Assembly (NCBI GenBank): GCA_015350385.1
Contig: WNKI01000002.1
Coordinates: 9,713,546-9,777,545 of the forward strand
Length of the DNA stretch: 64,000 bases
DNA from: Aculops lycopersici
Taxonomy: Eukaryota; Arthropoda; Arachnida; Trombidiformes; Eriophyidae
Direction of reading: 5' to 3'
Of the stretch, positions 50,480 through 59,811 are shown in pieces. The notes under the pieces are model-generated. The model saw nothing but the letters and a program-made list of their open reading frames with translations, searched no databases and was not told the origin of the DNA. The translations under genes and the position numbers were made by a program. Each line of letters starts with the position of its first letter. The first letter of the stretch is position 1.

Positions 50480-51378
50480 TCAAGCGCAAGCCACCGAGTC
50501 CACCAATCGGGTGAGGACTCTATTAAATTGAACTGGATCCGCTTGGTGAATGTTGTGCGCCATGCCCTTGAATTGAACAATTTCCGAGTCGTAGATTTGC
50601 GTCTCGATTGGCTTTACGTGCTCGCTAAAGCTAACAATTGGATCCTCTTGGCCATGCAAAACCAACGTTGGACACTTGATTTGCTTTAGCTGGTCGCGAA
50701 TATCAAAACGTTCCGGTAGCTCGAGAGTTGAGATGATAAAATCAACGTATTGTTTCCACATGTCAGCAAAAACTTCCTCGCCATAAGCTTGCGAGTAAAA
50801 ATTCAAAACCTTTGGGTCCCAGAGACTAGCATCTCTAGTTTTGGCTATGGCTCTACATGATCTCTCGTCCATAATTGGAACAAAACCCCATAGTAGAAGG
50901 GCGTTGACCCGCGATTGTGATTGAATGGCCAGCAAACTGGCAACTCGAGCTCCGTCGCTCCAACCACCAACTACATACGTTTTATGTCCCTCCAGTTCCA
51001 TTAGTTTTGCGCAAATCTTGGCCGCCAATTGGAAGTACTCCATTGTTGGCTGACTACCGATCTCTTCCGAAGCCTCCGACTTTCCATATCCTGGCAAATC
51101 GAGAGCAACAATCGTGAACCTACTCCTATCCAAGCCTGCCTCTTGGTCTGAGAGCTGGACGGAAAAGTCATTGGTGCTTCCTATAGTAGTGATTTCGATT
51201 TCGATTATGATTGCGATTGACAGGTAAGTTACAGAGCCAGTTACATAAAATATGGAAATTCAACCCGAACTGAAAACTTACCCACGGCTCCGTGGATTAG
51301 CAACAGAGCATCCGGTCCATTTCCGCACACTTTGTAGTGGACTTGTACTCCGTAAATTTTGGCGCTTTTGTCTTGCAT
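50480..51378 (-). CDS. BPHL: Alpha/beta hydrolase, valacyclovir hydrolase (BPHL)-like, two exons
   Basis: BPHL proteins are serine hydrolases of the alpha/beta fold that cleave amino-acid esters, usually mitochondrial. Exon 1 (51282-51378, ATG at 51376-51378) encodes 32 codons plus one base, including YGVQVHYKVCGNGPDALLLIHGA. The intron is 101 nt, with GTAAGT and CTATAG ends. Exon 2 (50480-51180) completes a 265-residue protein; the split codon restores GGA in VGSTNDF. The nucleophile elbow is GWSDGAR, the acid lies in HGQEDPIVSF and the His in GMAHNIH. The layout follows human BPHL (291 residues), minus its N-terminal targeting peptide. Its 3' half has no AG on the minus strand before the acceptor. 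Confidence 0.85.
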
Positions 51379-51860
51379 CTTGAGAGAGGATTGATGTGTT
51401 AATTTTCTAGTTGAAATCAAATATTAACTTGACTACAGAGTATGCATGCGATAAAAGCGACAGTTGCTCAAATGAATCTTGTGTGTCAAGCGGGGGAGTG
51501 GATAATCACGCGACTAAAACTAAGATGACGACGTCGATGAGAGAAATTCAAGACTAAAACTAAAACTCAAACAACAGGTTGCTCATTTGAAATCGAACGA
51601 AATCTTCTTCTCCTCATTCTCTCTGGCTCCAACCTGTGGACTCATCTGGGTAATTACACCCCAAAAGCTCGCTAGTTTGGCAAGCTAGGCAACTGTCAAT
51701 CGGTGGCAAGCTCAAACGTTGCCCCTTTCTACTTACGATTTGGTAGCTTATTGTCAAGCTACCGAATCGTCCACCGGGTCGAAGCCTGTCCTCGAGCGTC
51801 GAAAGCCGAAAGACTTGGCATTGTGTAAAAGTGTAAGTGCGCAAGTGTGTGTATGAGTGT

Positions 51861-51888
51861 GAGTGAGTGAGTGAGTGAGTGAGTGAGT
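51861..51888. repeat. (GAGT)n microsatellite
   Basis: About seven GAGT units flanked by GT-rich sequence. Confidence 0.85.
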
Positions 51889-54800
51889 GTGTCTTATGTG
51901 AGCAGGTAGAGGAGAAAACCAGTTGCAGGTGGTTGCTGCGCGCTCCCTATTGCTTGAAGTTGAGCGGTTAAAGTAGCGGCAGCGAGTGTTGCAGACGACA
52001 ACCACTTTATTGTCTCTCAACGTCTCCAATTGGCTTATTATTATTCTTCTCCTTTGTTAGATTCTTTGGCACAAAGGAGGACACACCGTCGTACAAAGAG
52101 AAATCCAAAACGAAAATACCGATGAGTCTCTTTCTCTCCGTCGAGCGCGCTTCTTCTCTACGACAACCGAGTGGCCGAAGGGGTGAGAGTGCAGGAGTCA
52201 ACAAGTGTCGTCTCTGTGTCTTTGCTCACATTGCGCCACTAACTGTCATCGAAGGCTGGCTGCCGCTGTCACCTGTTGACTTCCATGCGCAAGGGCGGGC
52301 GCAGTAGTCAGTTGGCACACAAACCGACTAACCAAATCACCGCTGCTTTGTTTCGCTCTGATAACCTTACCCTTGCGCGACTACTAGCAACTCCAGAGAA
52401 TCCCTGTGACAACAAGTGGCTATCTCGACTAAACTCGACTCGACTCGCTCCGACTCATTCAAATCCAATCAGCCGGTTAGTGGGGCGGCTGCTGCTGTTG
52501 TTGTTGCTGCTTCTACTAACGAGAGTTGCTTGGGTTTGCGCACAAATCACAGGCACAAACAAGGGAGCCTACAACGAAGTCGAAGACGATGACGACGTCG
52601 ACGTCGATGGCAATGTAGGTGAGCAACCACTGGCTCCGAAATTCCTACTTGGCAGTGGTTGGCCAACCAACTGCCTGATTGGCCCTTGAAAGTTCGAGGT
52701 TCCTCTTGTTCTCGAGTGTTCTATTGGCCATAGGGAACCAGTTGAGGAGTTCCAATGCAAATTTTTACACTTCTATCTCGGAAGTGGAGAGGGAAGAAGC
52801 CAACCTCAAACGCGATTTGCCAGGATTCACCAAATTTGAACCAACACAAACCACTTAATATGCATTACAGAGTGACACATGAATTGTGTTCCAAGTTTCG
52901 CTTCCATTGATAACAGTTGAATGCGACAAGAAACAGAGAGCCGCCACTAATGCACCCGGCTAACGCCGCCAGAAACAGTGGGGACAAATTGGCGAGTGTT
53001 GAGTGTTGCGCCACCACCCGAGGGATTAAGTGGTGCGCGCATTTTGCCACGACCACCACTGTACTAGAGCACCTCCGCCGCCGCCACCATTCCACTCCAC
53101 TTTAAACCAACTGGATATCCTATCCTCCAACTCGACCTTTCTTTCGTAGAATCCAAATACCGCGCAACGTTGAAATCGTTGAAACGCTCAGTGAGGCGCA
53201 AAACATCGCGCACTTGACACAAGGTTACGGGGAGGAGAGAGACGTTTTGCAAGTCGGGAGTTGAGAGTTGAGAGTTGCAAGACAACCACTTGTTCCAATC
53301 GGCGTGCCCTCAATGTTCCGATGTTTTATATACATTTATACATACATACATTTTGGAGCAATGAAACAATCGCCAACTCATCCACTTTTCTTGTCACGTA
53401 ACAAGGGGACCAGAATTTGTATAGGATTTGTCAGCGCCAATGAGTCTTGAGCTCATCGGCGTCATGGTTGATGCTCGATCGGTGGCTCGCTTTAGATTGA
53501 CAGACTACTACTACTTTTACTGTTAGTTGGAATATGATTCAGTGAGGCAGGAATTCTGGTGGCAGAAATGGAGGTAGGATCCAACCTATCGGTCCGCATT
53601 GGCCGCCACCGGAAAGAAAGGAAACCCTCGGCCGCTAGCTAGACGGCCGACCAGCCGGCAGCTACTAATGCGTCGGCCGACTTGCTGGCAACCAGCGACG
53701 TCCACGGCCAAGCTAATCCAATTCCAAGTGTCTTCTCTGTCGCCCTCCCTCTAATCGCTTAACAATTCTCGCCCAACTCGATGCCCCCTTTAACCTCGGC
53801 CTCATCGATTCTTGGCTTCCAGAGGGCGGACAGGAAATAGTAGCAGCAGCCGCCCTTGCCGTTGCCGTTGCCTCTAGTGCTGCTTATTTCCATGTTTTTA
53901 CCTGTAGCGACGGCGGCAAATTGCATCTGAGGATTGAAACGACGACAAGTGCACTGGTTTTGTCTGATGTCGCGCCGCGCGACTAGCACCACGAGCCACC
54001 GCTTCCGAGGAATCGGCGAAATCCACCGATAAACCGGCAAAAATGGCCTCCTTTCTTGCCCAACGAAACATTAAAACTCTCGCCAGCTCTCGGGCTGAGA
54101 ATGAGCAAGCGAGTGAAATAATGGCGAAATGTGCTACTTTGTCCGCTACTCTCATTGTTGGTGCTACAACCAAAAGCGAGCAAGCCAACCAACTAACCGA
54201 CCGACCAACACAACAACCACTAGTCTATCTTCGAATTGGTGCAGTCCATCGATTGGACGGAACGCAACATAATTTGGCATGAGACGAGCCCATCAACACA
54301 AGCGAACAAGCAGCAGACATAAAGGACATGCTAAAACTGCACACTAGTCGGTTGGCGCTCATGAAGTTCATTGAAATTCCATTCGTCGGCAAGTCGGTAA
54401 TTAGATTACCTTGAGTTGAAACCTTTCCAAGGAAGCAACGGCAACGCATTAGTCCGTCGCGTTGGCTTCCTCTCTCTCTCTCGCTCTCTCTCTAATGCAC
54501 TTGTTTCTCCTCTCGCCGAGCCATCGGTGGTGGCGGTTTTTGGCACTGCTGGCCTGTCCATTGGTTTGCTGCAAACTTCGTTACTCTTCTTGCAACGACC
54601 GAGAGAAAAGGACGACGCGTCGCTATAGACTAGAATTTAGTCGCTAGGCGCACGTAGTTCAGTCGGCCACTCGGCTGGGCGAATGAGGTTGAGTCAAATA
54701 TAGAGTCTGGAAGTTGTAACAATTGTACTTGAAGCTAGCATTGCGCTTGCGCCAACCAATCGATCGATTTCAACGCGCAACAACCACCAAAGTGAATGGG

Positions 54801-55384
54801 CGCGTGACTCATCCAAGCAGCGGCGGCTCGGGTTTCAGGAACGCGTGCCGCTCGCGCGCCAACAATCAGCAGCAGCAGCAGCAGCGATGCCCAATCAGAC
54901 TGGTCAGCGGAAATGCGCCTGCGCCAACCAGTTGGTTTCGCAGGTTACGCAACGAGAAGCGTTGCTCTTCCTGCGCACGGGAAGCGATTGGAAAATTTGT
55001 TATCGTTTTACATGGCGATGATTGCGTTAGCCATAATCACCATCATAATCATCATCTTTGCCGCCGTTTGTAGCGCTGACTTATGAACTCGAGAAAGAGA
55101 GGGAAGAAGAGTCGATGGATCGCAGATTTTTAGGTATTTTCTTCCTGTTTGGGCGAACATTGAAGTGGGTGAAAAATCATTTAGAGCCGAGAGGTGAGGA
55201 AAAACGAGGCGAAGCGAAGTGAAAGGAAGATGAAGTACAGCAAATCGGAGATCTAATTTAGTCGCCACAGCCAATCGACCATAATACGATTTGAGTTTGT
55301 TCATTCAAATTGTGTGATCTCATTACAGGAACAACAAGCGCACGTTCGTCGCCTAGCAGTCAGTTGGTCTAGCTGCCGCCAGCT

Positions 55385-55426
55385 AGTCAGTCAGTCAGTC
55401 AGTCAGTCATTCAATCAGTCAGTCAG
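55385..55426. repeat. (CAGT)n microsatellite
   Basis: About ten four-base units with two interrupted ones (CATT, CAAT). Confidence 0.85.
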
Positions 55427-55856
55427 CCAACGAGAGGGACTAGTCGCTAGGCGCACTGGCACATAGCGACCACCGGTGAGGGGGAGAAACACATACACAT
55501 TCACATTCACACACGCACACACATACTGTTGAGATAGCAAAGTAAACTGCCAAGATCGGTAGCAGCGTGTGACCGCGTAGCTCGCGTGGTGGCCCAACTT
55601 TTTGCTTTTCTACACACACACTCTCGAGCTGCGCGCGACCACCACTGCTAATTGGATCTCATCTAATTATCGACTCAATTTAGTGGCAGCGCTTTAGTTG
55701 CTGGCGAGAAGTGTGTTATTCTTGTTGATGTTGTTGTCAAGTGGAAAAAAGTAAAGTGGCCGAGGGGAGGAAGTAATTTGAAGAAGAGGAAGAGAGAATT
55801 CAATTATATGTCTCGTTGAGCTATAACAGAGTAATGAGTCGGTTTTTTTAAAGAGA

Positions 55857-55881
55857 TAGGCAGACAGACAGACAGACAGAC
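55857..55881. repeat. (CAGA)n microsatellite
   Basis: About six CAGA units in noncoding DNA upstream of the homeobox gene. Confidence 0.85.
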
Positions 55882-56322
55882 GGAGAGATAATTTTATTTT
55901 ACCTCACACGCGCCAACTGACAACTTAGTTAGCTCGACGTGTTGTGTGACTCTAATGGTGCTATAGGAAGCGAGAATGAAGAAGAAAAACACCTGAGCTT
56001 TTGAGATCATCAATATCACGTTTTGAGGCTCGGCTTGGGATCACTCAAGTTTAATGGTATTAGATTCATTTATAGATAGAAAAAAGTCTTCAGGTTAATG
56101 GGAGAGTTAGAGTAAGAAGGGGGTAGCATAGCGACACAACAACTCAATTATTGATCTGTTTATCCATCTATCTGCGCAAGAGCAGCGATAGCGACAGCAA
56201 CAGTAACAGAGCAATTGGAGCTAAAAAGTAAACAAATTAACTAGCTTCAAAATCAAATTACGCCAACCACTTGATTGAGTTACGAATTAGCCACTCGGAA
56301 ATACTGTGAGCTTTTTTCCTTA

Positions 56323-56388
56323 CTCGTCGTCGTCATCGTCGTCGTCGTTTTATTATTATTATTATTATTATTATTGTTATTATTATTG
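56323..56388. repeat. Adjacent (CGT)n and (ATT)n microsatellites
   Basis: A CGT run with one CAT interruption joins an ATT run, about 170 bp before the homeobox start codon and probably within its 5' UTR or promoter. Confidence 0.8.
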
Positions 56389-56561
56389 ACTGTACCGAGC
56401 GGCGAACATTAGATGCAACTGAAAATTTGATTAACTCCTACTCTTACTATAATACACAGGAGCTTCCATTCTGTGTGTACGTGAGCCCATAAGTTATTCA
56501 GGAAGTTGGCCAGCCAATCAATCTGTTGGTTGGTTGGTCAATTTTTGGCGCCAAGTTCATA

Positions 56562-59192
56562 ATGATCCAGCCAACTAGCGAGTCAGTCGAGGTGAAGGCG
56601 GCGAGCGAGACAGAGGATGGAATTGAGCGAAAGCCGCTAGCACAGCAAAGTGCGCTGGGCGCCGAGCATCGCCAACCACCTGTCGATTCGCAAATAGTTA
56701 GTGTTGAGGTCGACGACTCGATCGACCTGGGAGCCGAGGAGTCGAGAGCAAGCACTTCAACTTCTACCAATGGAGCGTCAGTGGGAATTCAGAAGCATGG
56801 TTCCCATGTCAACAATAATAGCAGTTTCAATAAGCAGCAAGTGAAGGCACAGAAGCAGCAAACTAATGGAGTGAAGAGGCGGCAAGTGGCGAGTGGCGGC
56901 GGTGGCAGCAGGTTACCGAAATACCTGCAGCAGCAGCCGAGTTCAAAGACGGCGCAACAACAGGCAAGTGGATACAATGTTTCGACGGCAAATGAACATC
57001 GTCAGCAGCAGCAGCAGCAGCATGGATTATTTAAAAACTCAAACAAATTAAACTCGACAACAGCGACGACAAATCAATTGCACAACCCGTTTTGTCAAAC
57101 TCAACACGCGCACAACCAAACCTCATACCACCAGCAGCAACAACAACAGCAACCTCAACATCACCACCAACAAAACCACAACCACCACTACTACCAACAA
57201 CACCAGCAGCAGCAACAGCAACATCATCCCTACAACCAGGCAGCAACCGGAAGCGGCTCGGTGGGCGCAGCTAGTTCCGGAAGTGGCGCGCCGGCTCGTC
57301 GGAGGCACAGGACGACTTTTACTCAGGATCAGCTAAGCGATTTGGAAACAGCCTTTGCCAAGAGCCACTATCCGGATATTTATTGTCGCGAAGAGTTGGC
57401 CAGGGCAACCAAATTGAACGAGGCTCGCATACAAGTTTGGTTTCAAAATCGTCGAGCCAAGTATAGGAAGCATGAGAAGCAATTGCACAAGGTGCTGGCC
57501 GCAAACTCGGCGCCACTCCTCGGAACCTGTCCATCCGGTTCCCTCATTCGATCCATGTACCAGCATCATGCTGTTGCCGCGGCGGCGGCCGCTGCAGCCG
57601 CCGCCAGCTCGGCAGCAGTGGTGGCCTCGGTGGCCGGTGGATCGGCGACTGCTCACCATAGTGGGAGCTCGTCGACGAGTTCGAGCTCCACATTGAGTGG
57701 TGCAAATTTGAACGTTGCAAGTGTGCGCGCCTCTTGTGGGGCGCCCAGCATCACGGCGCCAACAAGTGGCTCCCACTATGCCACCGCAATGATGAACGAT
57801 CGCTCGTCGCAGCCAACCTCGAGCTTCGGTTCATCCTTTCAAAGCGCAGCTACTGTGGGCTATCAGCAGCAACAGCAAACAGGTGTCGGTGGTGGTAATC
57901 AGATCGCTTCATTGGGTGCAAAGTCGACGAGTTCCGCGACGACAACGGCATCAACAATCCAGCAGCAACAGCAACAACAACAACAGCACCTAGCTGCAGC
58001 GGCCGCAGCAGCAGCGGCGGCTGCCGCGGCAGCTGCCCACTATTATCCCTACGGCAGCGCCGCAGGTGGCGCACCTGAAGTGACCGCGTTGCATCACCAC
58101 CACCACCAAAATGCCCATGGTCACCAGCACCACTGTAGCAGCAGCAACAACAACAACAACAACAGCAACAATCACCACCACCATCAGCAGCAGCAGCAGC
58201 AACATCATTTGCACAACCACAGTCATCAACACCAACATCATCAGCAGCATGTACAACACGCGGCCGCTGCAGCCGCCGCTGCAGCCCAACATCATGCAGC
58301 CGACCACCAGAGTGCCTATAACCAGTTCATGCATCACAATGAACAGCAACAGCAACAACAACAGCAGCACCAGCATCAGCTGCAACACCATAGTGATGGT
58401 CAGAGCCATAGTCTCGCTTACTATAGTCAGCCGGCGGGTGATCCCGCAATTGATTACGCAAGCGCCACCTACATAACGGTAGGAGCATCAACTCAGCCAC
58501 TGGCTCCACTGGCGCCACAGGTGGCAATTATCGAGGAGTTGGCGAGTGAGAGTCAGGGGAAAAAAGGCGCCAGAGCGGCGAGCGAAACCAGGCGCCAACG
58601 GACAGCTACTTCCGGTTACCAGTCCAACTCCGCGGTTACCTCGCCCTCACCTGTTGAGTCACCTGCTGTAACGGCGGCAGGAGCAGTAGCGGCGGCGGCG
58701 AGCGCTAGCCGCGCCGCAAGTTGTAGTCAGCTGCTCTATGCTCACTCACAATCACAAACCACCGGCGACAACAACTTTAGCGCTTACTCGTCGTCGTCGT
58801 CGTCGCAGCCACCATCAGCGGCAACCTCCTCTGGTCATCACCTTTTACACCAAACCACGGCCACAAACACCACCAATCATCACGGTCATCTCCACCAACA
58901 GCAGCAGCAACAACATTACAACAGTCAACATTACCAAACAACCTCGGACGCCAATCTCCAGTCAACGGCCGCGTCGATGATGAACCATGAGCAGCAGCAG
59001 CAACAACAACAACAACAACACCATCACCAACCAACTACGACAACAACGGCGATAGCGTCATCGTCTCCGTCGTCGCAATCAGTCGTCGGCGATCTCACCG
59101 GCAACCAGTTGAGTTCGGAAAGTCATCAACAGGGGCAGCAACAAGCGCTGGACAATTGGTATGGGCGAGGAATTTTGAGACACATAATCTAG
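56562..59192 (+). CDS. Paired-like homeobox protein, PROP1/UNC-42 type
   Basis: A DNA-binding transcription factor of 876 residues. The ATG at 56562 is the first in frame. The homeodomain begins RRRHRTTFTQDQLSDLETAF at about residue 246, and its recognition helix is WFQNRRAKYRKHEKQL, with Gln at homeodomain position 50. AFAKSHYPDIYCREELARATKLNEARIQ matches the PROP1/UNC-42 group (Drosophila CG32532) better than Phox2, Arx or Prrx. No paired domain is present and no OAR motif was seen. The remaining 800 residues are mostly low complexity: long Gln, His, Ala, Asn and Ser runs, far longer than typical relatives. No intron interrupts the homeodomain, where relatives usually have one. A perfect hairpin follows 67 nt after the stop. 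Confidence 0.88.
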   Translation: MIQPTSESVEVKAASETEDGIERKPLAQQSALGAEHRQPPVDSQIVSVEVDDSIDLGAEESRASTSTSTNGASVGIQKHGSHVNNNSSFNKQQVKAQKQQTNGVKRRQVASGGGGSRLPKYLQQQPSSKTAQQQASGYNVSTANEHRQQQQQQHGLFKNSNKLNSTTATTNQLHNPFCQTQHAHNQTSYHQQQQQQQPQHHHQQNHNHHYYQQHQQQQQQHHPYNQAATGSGSVGAASSGSGAPARRRHRTTFTQDQLSDLETAFAKSHYPDIYCREELARATKLNEARIQVWFQNRRAKYRKHEKQLHKVLAANSAPLLGTCPSGSLIRSMYQHHAVAAAAAAAAAASSAAVVASVAGGSATAHHSGSSSTSSSSTLSGANLNVASVRASCGAPSITAPTSGSHYATAMMNDRSSQPTSSFGSSFQSAATVGYQQQQQTGVGGGNQIASLGAKSTSSATTTASTIQQQQQQQQQHLAAAAAAAAAAAAAAAHYYPYGSAAGGAPEVTALHHHHHQNAHGHQHHCSSSNNNNNNSNNHHHHQQQQQQHHLHNHSHQHQHHQQHVQHAAAAAAAAAQHHAADHQSAYNQFMHHNEQQQQQQQQHQHQLQHHSDGQSHSLAYYSQPAGDPAIDYASATYITVGASTQPLAPLAPQVAIIEELASESQGKKGARAASETRRQRTATSGYQSNSAVTSPSPVESPAVTAAGAVAAAASASRAASCSQLLYAHSQSQTTGDNNFSAYSSSSSSQPPSAATSSGHHLLHQTTATNTTNHHGHLHQQQQQQHYNSQHYQTTSDANLQSTAASMMNHEQQQQQQQQQHHHQPTTTTTAIASSSPSSQSVVGDLTGNQLSSESHQQGQQQALDNWYGRGILRHII

Positions 59193-59259
59193 TGTCCCGG
59201 GAGCAAGATGATTTGAGCTTCAAGTGGCAAGCGACAAACGCGCAAACCTAACTTGTTAC

Positions 59260-59292
59260 AACCTGTTAGCTGATGTCGTCAGCTAACAGGTT
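59260..59292 (+). other. Perfect 14-bp hairpin in the homeobox 3' UTR region
   Basis: AACCTGTTAGCTGA (59260-59273) and TCAGCTAACAGGTT (59279-59292) are exact reverse complements with a 5-nt loop, TGTCG. A CT-rich run follows. The position, 67 nt after the stop, puts it in the 3' UTR if the message extends this far. It does not match the histone stem-loop. Confidence 0.75.
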
Positions 59293-59615
59293 TTCTCTCC
59301 TCTCGTTGGCCACCAGTGTTTTTCTAGCTTCTGAATGCACTAAACTAAAGCCCACTGCTGATAAGCAGCAGCAGCGACAATCAACAAGTGGTTGCTCTTT
59401 CCCTGACTCTCTCTCTCTCTCCCTCTTTCTCTTTCTCTCCTACAAGTTGTAATGAGCTTGTTGATCGAATCTAACGATCGCCCGCCTAGATTGGGATTGG
59501 CTGTACCACCAAGACACAACGGCGAGCTAGCGGCATTTTGCACCAGGCCGCCCTGATGCGCCAGCAAAGATTTTGCGGCACCTATCAATATTTGATAACT
59601 CTCACCGATACATAA

Positions 59616-59679
59616 TATAATTGTTATTATTATTATTAGTATCGTTAATATTTGTTTGAGTATCATTATCATTATCATA

Positions 59680-59714
<35 letters not shown>

Positions 59715-59742
59715 TATTATAATCATCATCACTATCATTATC
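59616..59742. repeat. ATT/ATC-rich microsatellite block
   Basis: Long interrupted (ATT)n with ATC units, just upstream of DSTYK. On the minus strand it produces a spurious poly-Ile frame. Confidence 0.8.
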
Positions 59743-59811
59743 CTATTATTACCACTAGTTTTATTTATTTTTAATATTCATTTGTATTGAACATAAAGAA
59801 GAAGTGTGATA

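Larger units (their letters stand above)
51379..56561. other. Gene-free region of about 5.2 kb upstream of a homeobox gene
   Basis: No protein or RNA gene is recognised. The DNA has many short tandem repeats: GAGT at 51861-51888, CAGT at about 55385-55426, CAGA at about 55857-55881, CGT at 56323-56348 and ATT at 56350-56388. CCACTTG/CAAGTGG heptamers recur (52413, 53287, 55738, 56265). Open frames of 60-140 codons are scattered on both strands and resemble nothing. Its size, next to a developmental transcription factor, suggests a cis-regulatory domain for that gene. Confidence 0.45.
59193..59811. other. Intergenic region, homeobox 3' end to DSTYK
   Basis: About 620 bp. It starts with a perfect hairpin at 59260-59292, then a CT-rich block near 59400-59440, then a long ATT-rich microsatellite region up to DSTYK. 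The DSTYK start must lie at or just after it unless an upstream exon exists. No gene is seen. Confidence 0.45.

Noticed and set aside
57031..59034. Long antisense and shifted frames within the homeobox gene
   Set aside because: They are shadows of the trinucleotide runs, translating as Leu, Val or Thr homopolymers.
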